Origin: Aquimarina sp. Aq78
GTDB taxonomy: Bacteria > Bacteroidota > Bacteroidia > Flavobacteriales > Flavobacteriaceae
Direction of reading: 5' to 3'
NCBI RefSeq assembly: GCF_900299525.1
Contig: NZ_OMKA01000024.1
Location: 186,001 to 250,000 of the forward strand
Length of the DNA stretch: 64,000 bases
The notes below the pieces were generated by a model. That model did not search any database, had not been told where the DNA came from, and was given only the letters and a program-made list of their open reading frames with translations. Position numbers and translations under genes: made by a program. This document shows, in pieces, positions 37,285-44,383 of this stretch. How positions within the stretch are numbered: the stretch's first letter is position 1; every line of letters begins with the position of its first letter.

Positions 37285-38406
37285 TCAAGCGTTTAACCAT
37301 TTTTTAAACTCTGCTGCCTTATTCTTACTAATAAGAATTTCAATTTCAGAAAAATGAATCAAGATTTTTAACTGGCTATTGCCATATTTGATAATCTTCT
37401 TTATAGCTGTAATACGAACTATAAATTGACGATTGGCTCTAAAAAAAAGGGTGTCATCTAAATCAGTATAAATCTCATCTAAGCTTAAATTACTTGTCGA
37501 TCTCTTACCATCGGTATTTACTACGTATGTTATAGAATTTTCTGTGTTTATATATGTGATGTCTTTAGTATTGGTAGGAATTAATTCATTTCGTTTAAAA
37601 GTGAGTAACCTTTTTTTATTCGTTTGTTTCAAGTCGGGATTAATCTTTAAAAAAGATGTCTCAATTTTTCGCTCTTCATCAAAAACTCTTTGCTGATAGT
37701 TAAACACTCCTAAATTTAATTTAGTAAGATTTATAATATCTTTCTCTAAATCAGAATTCTTTACTTCTAGCTCTTTTTCATAAAAACTACCAATAAAACG
37801 AACTGCAAAAAATGAAATGATGATGATTAGAATACCCATCAATATAAAAATCGTATATAAACGTCTTTTTAGCTTTGTAATATGTATTAATAGTTTGTTG
37901 AGATTTACAACTGAAACAATACTAATATTCGTTTGTTTTATTGGTATTTCGTAGAGTATCTCAGAATTATTAGGCTGATAAGCACCGTCAAACTTTTTTT
38001 CATAGTCCATTAGTATATCATAAATTTCATTGATACTACTGCTTTGACTAATAGAATGCTTTAAACGTCTACTAGCAATAATTTTTTGATGGATTAGTTC
38101 TGGTTTTGGATGAGATAAGATTTCATCATTTTTATTGATAGCTACGATAAAGGTAGTTCCGGGCTCTGTTTCGTATAAAGCCTCTTGAATACGATCAATG
38201 ATATCAACTTCACTTTCTCCGTTTTTTATTTGTAAATACGATAAGCGTGCTATTTCTTTGACTTCTCTCTTACTAGATTCTAACTGTAAATCAACCAGTA
38301 GATTAACACAAATCTTTACACTATAATTAACCCCTAGTGAGGCCATGACTAGGAAGATAAGCGCAATAGAAATAAACGTTAAAAAATACAACTTATCTTT
38401 TCCCAT
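37285..38406 (-). CDS. Membrane-anchored LytTR transcription regulator with extracytoplasmic sensor
   Basis: 373 residues. Two membrane helices (about 9-30 and 181-203) enclose about 150 residues that look like a Cache-type sensor (TTFIVAINKNDEILSHP). A coiled-coil linker (about 205-245, KELEVKNSDLEKDIINL) leads to a C-terminal LytTR DNA-binding domain (about 265-373, with ITYINTENSITYVV and DTLFFRANRQFIV). There is no receiver or kinase, so it is a one-component switch passing an outside signal straight to DNA. It lies 188 bases upstream of the toxin genes on the same strand and is the obvious candidate regulator. Confidence 0.8.
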   Translation of the reverse strand: MGKDKLYFLTFISIALIFLVMASLGVNYSVKICVNLLVDLQLESSKREVKEIARLSYLQIKNGESEVDIIDRIQEALYETEPGTTFIVAINKNDEILSHPKPELIHQKIIASRRLKHSISQSSSINEIYDILMDYEKKFDGAYQPNNSEILYEIPIKQTNISIVSVVNLNKLLIHITKLKRRLYTIFILMGILIIIISFFAVRFIGSFYEKELEVKNSDLEKDIINLTKLNLGVFNYQQRVFDEERKIETSFLKINPDLKQTNKKRLLTFKRNELIPTNTKDITYINTENSITYVVNTDGKRSTSNLSLDEIYTDLDDTLFFRANRQFIVRITAIKKIIKYGNSQLKILIHFSEIEILISKNKAAEFKKWLNA

Positions 38407-38798
38407 TATAGTGCTGACTTATTCTGTTAAAAAAGGAAGATTTAAACATTCTTAAAAGTTTAATAAGGAATATCAAAGTAAACGATAACAACTGATTAAC
38501 ACAAAAGTAATATGTCATTTTTTGATGTTGTTGTTCTTGTTGAGGACTCGAGACCGTTGCAAAAGGTTTCAATTCATTATGATTGAACTCTTAAGGATCA
38601 ACATCATGTCCTTCACGAAAAAGTTCGAATTTTGTCCCTTCGTGGCTATTAACCGTAATTTTTCACATGTATGAGAGTATCAATTCAGAATTCAGTTCTT
38701 GTCCCACAATTTGACCCCACTAAAAATGAATGGGAAGTTATGGAGTTGCTCGATATTGTGCCGGTTGGCGCTACTATAATAATGTTTTTAAATTAGTA

Positions 38799-38815
38799 GT
38801 GACCTCGGCAGGATT
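38799..38815 (-). repeat. Second, shorter copy of the tRNA-Arg 3' end
   Basis: GTGACCTCGGCAGGATT is identical to the start of the longer copy at 38945-38961 and then diverges. The preceding TTAGTAGTGACC also matches the two scars at 24.3 and 33.2 kb. Confidence 0.6.
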
Positions 38816-38888
38816 GATTATAACCTTTCCTGACAAAGCTCTGCTTTGAGAATCACAAAAAGAATCACCTGGCTTTGTTCCAAAAAAG

Positions 38889-38925
38889 AAGCGAGCTTCA
38901 TTTCTGAAACTCGCTTTGTAACTCA
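38889..38925 (-). terminator. Terminator downstream of the tRNA-Arg 3' half
   Basis: On the minus strand AAAGCGAG...CTCGCTT forms a hairpin followed by CTTTTTTGG. It lies about 20 bases beyond the tRNA 3' end, where a tRNA terminator is expected. Confidence 0.65.
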
Positions 38926-38945
38926 CATTTTTTGTGATTCATTCG

Positions 38946-38992
38946 TGACCTCGGCAGGATTCAAACCTGCAACCTCTTGAGCCGTAATCAAG
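38946..38992 (-). pseudogene. 3' half of tRNA-Arg(ACG): prophage attachment-site end
   Basis: Minus strand: a perfect anticodon stem CTTGA/TCAAG encloses loop TTACGGC (anticodon ACG, U33 present), then variable AGGTT, a perfect T arm GCAGG-TTTGAAT-CCTGC, acceptor strand CGAGGTC and discriminator A. The D arm and 5' acceptor strand are absent; sequence to the right is unrelated. This is the displaced gene end left when an element integrates in the anticodon region, so the element lies to the right. Confidence 0.75.
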
Positions 38993-39108
38993 TTATTTGA
39001 TGGTATAGTGATTTGAATTACAGTTGATTATGAATTTGTTTTTGTGTAATCGTAAACTTTTCGTAAAAAAAATATGAAATAACAACAATTGAAGTATACG
39101 TATTTTAC

Positions 39109-39693
39109 CTATGATTCATCACTGTTTTGATTTAAATTCTTTTTTTTATTCTTTAAGTATCTTTCGATATCTGCGATCCAATTATTTTCGATCCAGAAAT
39201 CTTTACCATACTCTTTTATTTGATATAATGAAAACTCAGGAGTTAGTTTCTTTAGAAAAGAGATTCCTTCATTAATAGCAATATTGAGAATAGGTTTAAT
39301 ATAATCTAAAGCTTTTTGTTTTGTTAGTGTTTCAAAATTTAAAGGAGAAACACCTGTATAATAGTCATTTATTTTACCATAATTATAGACGTAGGAGTTA
39401 ATTCCATTTTTTAATTTCATTAATTCTTTAAGCTCAGATGGAGTAAATACATAAGGTGATATTTGGGCTGCCATTATTTTTTTAGGTGGTTCATTGTTTA
39501 GATCATTCATAAATGTATGATAAAAAACAAATGTGAACCCTATGAAATCAGCTCTCACTGTGTTTTTATGTATTATAAAGAACTCCGTATTATTTTGAAG
39601 AATATATTGATTATTGTTCCTCCAAAACCCATAATTTCTCAATATTCTATCAGCTTCAATAAAATATATTTTGTTAAATTCAGAGTATGTCAT
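39109..39693 (-). CDS. Hypothetical protein (possibly DUF4304-like), accessory prophage gene
   Basis: 194 residues, no signal peptide or membrane helix. The opening (DRILRNYGFWRNNNQYI) recalls DUF4304-type proteins, where an F-x-R-x-x-N segment follows a short helix, but the match is weak. The Lys/Asn-rich C-terminus is low complexity. It is the gene nearest the tRNA scar, in a block of unrelated single genes typical of prophage cargo. I do not assign a function. Confidence 0.5.
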   Translation of the reverse strand: MTYSEFNKIYFIEADRILRNYGFWRNNNQYILQNNTEFFIIHKNTVRADFIGFTFVFYHTFMNDLNNEPPKKIMAAQISPYVFTPSELKELMKLKNGINSYVYNYGKINDYYTGVSPLNFETLTKQKALDYIKPILNIAINEGISFLKKLTPEFSLYQIKEYGKDFWIENNWIADIERYLKNKKKNLNQNSDES

Positions 39694-39714
39694 TTTATAT
39701 CTGTTGTAAAACGT

Positions 39715-40347
39715 TTATTTTAACCTTTTAGCTACAACCTCATAAGGTTTTTCAGGAAATCCATACAATATCATTTTCTCATCATCAACATTTTTTATAG
39801 GTAAAATCAATCCTCTCCTATTGTCATCAATCATTGAAACAAGCAGAGTTTGGTCGAGTTTTTCTAACAAAATTTTCCTTCCTTCCATACCTAACTTTTT
39901 ATTCAGTTCTTGTATGTAAGGTCTGTCTAAAATCTTATTGAATTCAATTATCAATTTTTCTTTATTATATTTCAATTCGTATTTTAATAACTGAATTCTA
40001 TTTTGAGAGATATTAGATTTAGTAGGAATTAATTTTACATAATCAGTTTCCAAAATAGCCTCTTTATCTGTAGTCGCTGTTGTTGTATTTTCTCCTATAA
40101 TCACTTTGCTTTTAAATCCTTTTCTAAAAATTCTGATTCTGTTTGGTTCAATGTCATCTATTTTTATTAATGATGAAATTTTCTCGTCAAATTTTTCTCG
40201 TATACATTCAGTTATAACTATGTCTTTTGAAATGTCTTTAATTATAGAGCATTTAATTTTTTCATTATCAAACTCAATTAAATCAGGATAGTAGTGATAT
40301 CTTGAAACACTAATATTTAACCATTTTCCAATCAATTTATTTTCCAT
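39715..40347 (-). CDS. Hypothetical protein, accessory prophage gene
   Basis: 210 residues, soluble, rich in Ile/Lys. Residues 1-110 look beta-rich and open like a lipocalin or stress-type fold (NKLIGKWLNISVSRYHYYPDLIEF). Residues 110-210 are mixed. No family is recognised. It lies 21 bases upstream of the 194-residue gene and may be co-transcribed. Its upstream 170 bases are a near copy of those upstream of the lipoprotein gene at 42215. Confidence 0.5.
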   Translation of the reverse strand: MENKLIGKWLNISVSRYHYYPDLIEFDNEKIKCSIIKDISKDIVITECIREKFDEKISSLIKIDDIEPNRIRIFRKGFKSKVIIGENTTTATTDKEAILETDYVKLIPTKSNISQNRIQLLKYELKYNKEKLIIEFNKILDRPYIQELNKKLGMEGRKILLEKLDQTLLVSMIDDNRRGLILPIKNVDDEKMILYGFPEKPYEVVAKRLK

Positions 40348-40360
40348 TTGTAATGTTTTA

Positions 40361-40533
40361 TAACAATTATATAAACCTAATAGAATATATTTCTTTTATG
40401 TCACTTACAAATCTATTGGGTATTCAATAGATTTCAAATTATTTGTTGAAATCAAGGTATAAATCTCTGTAGATTTTGCTTTTGACTAAAATCATTGACT
40501 TGTCTTTTTGAAAATTAACTAATCAAGTTTTTT
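40361..40533. repeat. Direct repeat copy A (partner at 42767-42936)
   Basis: It shares long blocks with copy B, for example ATTCAATAGATTTCAAATTA and TTTGCTTTTGACTAA, over about 170 bp in the same orientation. It lies directly upstream of the 210-residue gene. Confidence 0.75.
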
Positions 40534-40683
40534 AGTATTTTAGTTATTTGATTTATAGATATTTATGTGTTTTTATTTGAAAAATCGTAAACTTTTCGTA
40601 AAGAAATAAATATAATATGGCTACCAATTCTGTTATAGTCGAAATGTATATAATTAATTAAATTTTCTATTCTTAAAACCATA

Positions 40684-40785
40684 CTTCGACAAGCTCAGCA
40701 CAGGCTTTAAAATTTGACTGTCTTTGCAAATAAGCCCAAACCTTTTAGTTAAGCTCTAATTAGCTATGTTTTATACACCGTCCCA
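40684..40785. repeat. CTTCGACAAGCTCAG element joined to a cassette-like repeat
   Basis: The first 21 bases are a common flavobacterial dispersed repeat. The rest (AAATTTGACTGTCTTTGCAAATA ... GTTTTATACACC, interrupted here) resembles the intergenic repeats at 61006 and 61864. Confidence 0.45.
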
Positions 40786-40962
40786 AATGTTTTGAGGATT
40801 AAGATAGGTTTTTAGACAGTCTGACGGTTAGTATATGAAAAGTAACAGTTTTACGTATTAATTTTTCAGTTTATTATCAACCTTTATTTTATGTAAATAT
40901 TTTTTCTTTTAAGCACTTAAGCAGCTATTTTATATACAATGTTGATCCTTTATTTTTTAACC

Positions 40963-42045
40963 TTATTTATTTGAAAAACAAGGAATAACATCTTCGTTAA
41001 AGTAAGGTTTTTGATTTGCCCAAAATATATAACTAACCTTCAAAAAGTTTCGTGCAAAAGCATTTAACATTGGAACAATATTCTTTCTATCGTTATTACC
41101 TTTATCACTATTCTCTTCATAGTCATTATCAGCCCCGGTTTTACTTATGTAATTTCCGTCTTGAATCGCAATTCCAAGTGGAACAGTGAATCTCCCTTCG
41201 TGCATTTGTGCAAGTGCGTGATTGAGTTGCCCCTTTCTAGTTACCATTAAATCAGGCCCACCAAGTCCCACACCAATGTCTTCTCCATATTTGTAGATAC
41301 CTTTTAGATACCCTTTATCGTCAAATGGGAGCCATTCTCCAGGAATAAAATTAGCATATACCATCGTTGTAGCATTTGGAAATGCCTTTTTAAGTGCCAA
41401 CATATTGCTTTTAATTCCTTGAAGATAAGTTGTTTCGGTAAAACTAAAATCTGTTTTATTACTAACACCAATAGCTGTCTCTTGAAGATTAATCCCTTCT
41501 ATTTTTTTGTTAAACTCATCTCCTAATGCCCTAAGTAACATCGCAAAGCGTTCTTGCACTTTTTTGTTCCATCTTTTAGCTACCCAGCCTTTGGGTTCTC
41601 CATCATCATTGAATTGAAAAACTGCGCCTCCATCATATTCATCAGTCAACAAATAATTTGGAACAGCTTTATACCTTTTATCAAATGTGACATCTTGTAA
41701 CTGAATGAAAAGTTTTTTTCCATGTTTTTTTAGATAAGCAATATCTTCTTTAATTATAGAAAAATCATACTGCCCTTTTTTTGGTTCTAATTCTTTCCAA
41801 GAATACATTATCTGTGCTCCTTGAAACCGATGCATGGATAGTAATGGATGATTTACAATCAACTCTCTATCTCTTGAAAAATATACAAAGTGAAGAATAT
41901 TATCATGAGGTATTGGACAAGTGAAATTGATATATTTTTTATAAGCATCCTGGTACTTTTCGGACGGATTTTTCCAATTTTGTGCATTTAATGATATACA
42001 TATAAATAGGAAGAGAAAGGAAGCGAAAACTCGTTTTATTCTCAT
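40963..42045 (-). CDS. Secreted glycoside hydrolase-like TIM-barrel protein
   Basis: 360 residues with a signal peptide (1-22, ending NAQ). SWKELEPKKGQYDFSIIKEDI followed in the protein by KKLFIQLQD is typical of clan A beta-galactosidase/cellulase-like barrels, which place one catalytic Glu after strand 4. GINLQETAIG near 191 may supply it. The second acid is not evident; the DGNY segment near 300 is one candidate. It would be exported and could modify surface or environmental glycans. It lies between the two direct repeats in the prophage cargo region, an unusual place for such an enzyme. Confidence 0.6.
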   Translation of the reverse strand: MRIKRVFASFLFLFICISLNAQNWKNPSEKYQDAYKKYINFTCPIPHDNILHFVYFSRDRELIVNHPLLSMHRFQGAQIMYSWKELEPKKGQYDFSIIKEDIAYLKKHGKKLFIQLQDVTFDKRYKAVPNYLLTDEYDGGAVFQFNDDGEPKGWVAKRWNKKVQERFAMLLRALGDEFNKKIEGINLQETAIGVSNKTDFSFTETTYLQGIKSNMLALKKAFPNATTMVYANFIPGEWLPFDDKGYLKGIYKYGEDIGVGLGGPDLMVTRKGQLNHALAQMHEGRFTVPLGIAIQDGNYISKTGADNDYEENSDKGNNDRKNIVPMLNAFARNFLKVSYIFWANQKPYFNEDVIPCFSNK

Positions 42046-42214
42046 TTAGATATTCAGTTTTTATATTAGGCGCAACGGTTTGTGTATGATTAGTTGCGAA
42101 TTTTTTTGTGTAGAAAAAAATAAAATTCTTTACATTGGTTATCTAAGCGAATTATTCCAAAAGAATAAATCAATAAAGCAATGAACTATAGGACACGTTG
42201 TTGTAGTACGTTTT

Positions 42215-42751
42215 TTATTCTACTAATACTTTTACTTCTTTTGTTTCAAAGGGTTTGCCTTCAATTCCATAAACTGTTCTACAGTTTCCTTTAATTAAAA
42301 TGTTCGGATTTTCAATCAAAGAGGTTTTGTCTATTTTATCCTTTATTTTCAAATCAGATATTTCAAATATTATTTCGTTTTCCGATTCGGTAATTGTTCC
42401 CAAAAGCTTTTTTTCAAATGGCTTTTCCTTTGATATAGTAAATTCATCGATATATTCACTGTCGTCTCCAGTTAAACTTGGTCCTTCAATGAAACGTTTT
42501 TTTAATTCTTGATGAAATCCAAGTTGTTCTGCTTTTGATAAAAATGAAATCTCAATGTTATTCAGATTTTTATAAAGTCTAATAGTTTTTTCCTCTTCGA
42601 TTGGCACAATTCGAATGGTCAATTCAAAGTTGTCATTTGACTGATACGTTTCTTTGTCAAATTCCAAATACAGATTGGTGTTTTCAAAATCATTTTTTGA
42701 GCAATTTAATGCTAAAATTGAAATCAGGAATATTGTTAAGGTGTTCTTCAT
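42215..42751 (-). CDS. Hypothetical lipoprotein, accessory prophage gene
   Basis: 178 residues from the ATG at 42751 (an in-frame TTG two codons earlier is less likely). The signal ends with a lipobox, LALNC. The body is beta-rich, with an Ig-like opening (YLEFDKETYQSNDNFELTIRI). No family is recognised. Lipoprotein morons often alter host surface properties or block superinfection, but nothing here shows that. A perfect palindrome lies 25 bases upstream of the start. Confidence 0.5.
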   Translation of the reverse strand: MKNTLTIFLISILALNCSKNDFENTNLYLEFDKETYQSNDNFELTIRIVPIEEEKTIRLYKNLNNIEISFLSKAEQLGFHQELKKRFIEGPSLTGDDSEYIDEFTISKEKPFEKKLLGTITESENEIIFEISDLKIKDKIDKTSLIENPNILIKGNCRTVYGIEGKPFETKEVKVLVE

Positions 42752-42766
42752 TCTCAAAATGTACTA

Positions 42767-42936
42767 CAACAATTATATACCCAATTGGGTATACCTCTCT
42801 TATATCACTTACAAATTTAGTGAATATTCAATAGATTTCAAATTATTTGTTTAATCAATGTATAAAATTTTGTAGGCTTTGCTTTTGACTAAGGTTATTG
42901 ACTTTTTGATTTGAAAACTAATTAATTAAGTTTTTT
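42767..42936. repeat. Direct repeat copy B (partner at 40361-40533)
   Basis: Same orientation and about 80% identical by eye to copy A. It extends into the last five codons of the spanin-like gene at 42922. Confidence 0.75.
42776..42793. promoter_or_regulatory. Perfect 18-bp palindrome upstream of the lipoprotein gene
   Basis: TATACCCAATTGGGTATA is perfectly self-complementary and lies 25 bases before the start codon at 42751. It could be an operator. Copy A of the repeat lacks the exact palindrome. Confidence 0.4.
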
Positions 42937-43410
42937 AAAAAACCTAAATATTTTGATTCGATTTATTAGCAAAATCATCACTATTCCAAAAGCAAGAAAT
43001 AACCAAAACCATCCCCAAAATCCAAAAGAATTATCCCGATCAACAGTAGTGGTTTTTTCATCTTCTTTTTTATCAATTTCAATAGTTGAGTTATCAGTAT
43101 GATTTGAAGTGATCTCTGTTTCTGTTTTCGTAGAATCAATTTCGTTTATTGTTTCTTTTTCAATTATGGTGTTAATAGATTCTTGTCCATCCACTATCAT
43201 AGGTTTTTCACTATCAACAGGTCTATAAACGACCTTATTTACTTCCCGAATTATAAAGGCGTTCGTTTCAATATTGATGTTGTCGTTTTTTACTATATCC
43301 TTCTTTTCTATTGCTTTTACAAGACTTGAAGATTTTTGCATTACACGTTTTCGTGTACCACAACTTACTAGTAAAACAGAGACTGCTAATATTTTAATGA
43401 ATAGTTTCAT
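42922..43410 (-). CDS. Putative unimolecular spanin (u-spanin) of the prophage lysis cassette
   Basis: 162 residues. A lipoprotein signal ends at Cys17 (LLVSC). A long charged, Glu/Asn/Thr-rich periplasmic region (about 18-125) follows. A single aromatic-rich C-terminal membrane helix (about 129-150) is followed by a basic tail. An outer-membrane lipid anchor plus an inner-membrane C-terminal helix is the u-spanin design known from phage T1 gp11, used to fuse the two membranes at lysis. It overlaps the DUF5675 gene by 17 bases and follows the holin, which is where a spanin belongs. No sequence homology is claimed. Confidence 0.55.
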   Translation of the reverse strand: MKLFIKILAVSVLLVSCGTRKRVMQKSSSLVKAIEKKDIVKNDNINIETNAFIIREVNKVVYRPVDSEKPMIVDGQESINTIIEKETINEIDSTKTETEITSNHTDNSTIEIDKKEDEKTTTVDRDNSFGFWGWFWLFLAFGIVMILLINRIKIFRFFKKLN

Positions 43411-43828
43411 CTATTATAGTTATTGTAGTTTCTCTAAGCCCTTGCAAAGCTTTGTGAAATAGTTTGGTAGTTCTAACACTTGATGTAACATCATAATAAC
43501 CGTCTTTATTTAGATCTTTCAGGTTGATACCAGGAGCAATGCAACCATTTAATTTTTTCCAAAAATTTGCAGGATGTATTTTACATTCTGATCTATTTGG
43601 TACTTGTTTAATTTCCCATAGTTCCATATCAAATTTGGGTGAGTATTCCAGTACCAGAGGATAAGTTCCTGCTGGTATTCGGCTTACATTCTTTTTATTA
43701 TTTCGATCACCACGCTCTAGGCATAATGATCCGAAAATGGGTTGACCATTGTTATCAATCACAAGCAACCCACCAGTACTCTGGTTTTTGTCGTTCCAAT
43801 ATCTTGGAAGTATTACACGCTTATCCAT
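43394..43828 (-). CDS. DUF5675 family protein, probable lysis-cassette enzyme
   Basis: 144 residues from ATG 43828; an earlier in-frame TTG lies inside the holin gene. Segments such as STGGLLVIDNNGQPIFGSLCLE, RIPAGTYPL and KIHPANFWKKLNGCIAPG are those of DUF5675, a domain often found between holin and downstream genes in Bacteroidetes prophages and suspected to act on peptidoglycan. A conserved Cys (about 111), His (about 101) and the G-C-I-A-P-G segment resemble L,D-transpeptidase-like chemistry, but that is my inference. Starts within the holin stop (ATGGATAA overlap). Confidence 0.75.
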   Translation of the reverse strand: MDKRVILPRYWNDKNQSTGGLLVIDNNGQPIFGSLCLERGDRNNKKNVSRIPAGTYPLVLEYSPKFDMELWEIKQVPNRSECKIHPANFWKKLNGCIAPGINLKDLNKDGYYDVTSSVRTTKLFHKALQGLRETTITIIDETIH

Positions 43829-44366
43829 TTTTTTTGTTTGAGTTTTTAAAAGGTTCAAGATTCATGTCTTTATTAAACCTAGTTATTTTACTAATCCAAG
43901 AAGTAGGAGGGAAGGTGCCTTTGGTAATGATAGAGCAATTCATTAAGGCAGAACCAGCAGGATACACAAAAACCATTAACCGACTGATAACACTAAAATA
44001 GTCGGTGATAAAATTCCCACCACCGAGTATGTGTTTAAAACCTTCGATTAAGTATCCTACTGCAATAACAAGAAAACACTTCACTACGAACCCCTTAATG
44101 TTTTCTTTCATAGAGAAATCACGTTTTACAAAAGCATGGATGTATGATCCCAACAAATGATCTACTATTATCGCCCCCATAACAAACAGGACATATACAA
44201 AGTTGATAGAGAACCATTCCATTATTTTTTCAATCAAAAAAGCGAAAGGAGAGGTAACCAAAGAAATATAAAAGGTTGACTTAACCTTTGTTAATACAGT
44301 TCCGGTATGAATATTTATCAGGTTCTTATAGATAAATGTTTTCAAAAGGATTAAAATTGTTTTCAT
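43821..44366 (-). CDS. Phage holin (Phage_holin_4-like)
   Basis: 181 residues with hydrophobic helices at about 30-45, 52-72, 93-112 and 125-145. The VDHLLGSYIHAFVKRDFSMKENIKGFVVK region matches the D-x-x-x-G...F-S/M-x-x-x-x-x-G-x-x-x-K pattern of the bacteriophage holin 4 family. It should form the timed hole in the inner membrane during lysis. It is the first gene of a tightly overlapped lysis set, followed by the DUF5675 and spanin-like genes. Confidence 0.75.
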   Translation of the reverse strand: MKTILILLKTFIYKNLINIHTGTVLTKVKSTFYISLVTSPFAFLIEKIMEWFSINFVYVLFVMGAIIVDHLLGSYIHAFVKRDFSMKENIKGFVVKCFLVIAVGYLIEGFKHILGGGNFITDYFSVISRLMVFVYPAGSALMNCSIITKGTFPPTSWISKITRFNKDMNLEPFKNSNKKNG

Positions 44367-44383
44367 GATGTATGTTTTTTAAT

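Larger units (their letters stand above)
38407..39108. other. Gene-free stretch with tandem tRNA-Arg 3' ends
   Basis: No convincing gene (a 41-codon plus-strand frame at 38671-38796 is probably chance). It carries a 17-bp tRNA-Arg end (38799-38815), a terminator hairpin (38889-38925) and a longer tRNA-Arg 3' half (38946-38992). Confidence 0.6.
40348..40962. other. Gene-free stretch made of repeats
   Basis: No gene seen. It consists of upstream repeat copy A (40361-40533), a CTTCGACAAGCTCAG dispersed repeat (40684-40704) and a cassette-like repeat (40705-40785). Confidence 0.5.

Noticed and set aside
38671..38796. A 41-codon plus-strand frame ending in the tRNA scar
   Set aside because: Short, without a family, and it ends inside repeat sequence; likely chance or a truncated remnant that cannot be supported.
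38946..39030. A complete functional tRNA-Arg gene
   Set aside because: The D arm and 5' acceptor strand are absent to the right of the anticodon stem, so only the 3' half is present.
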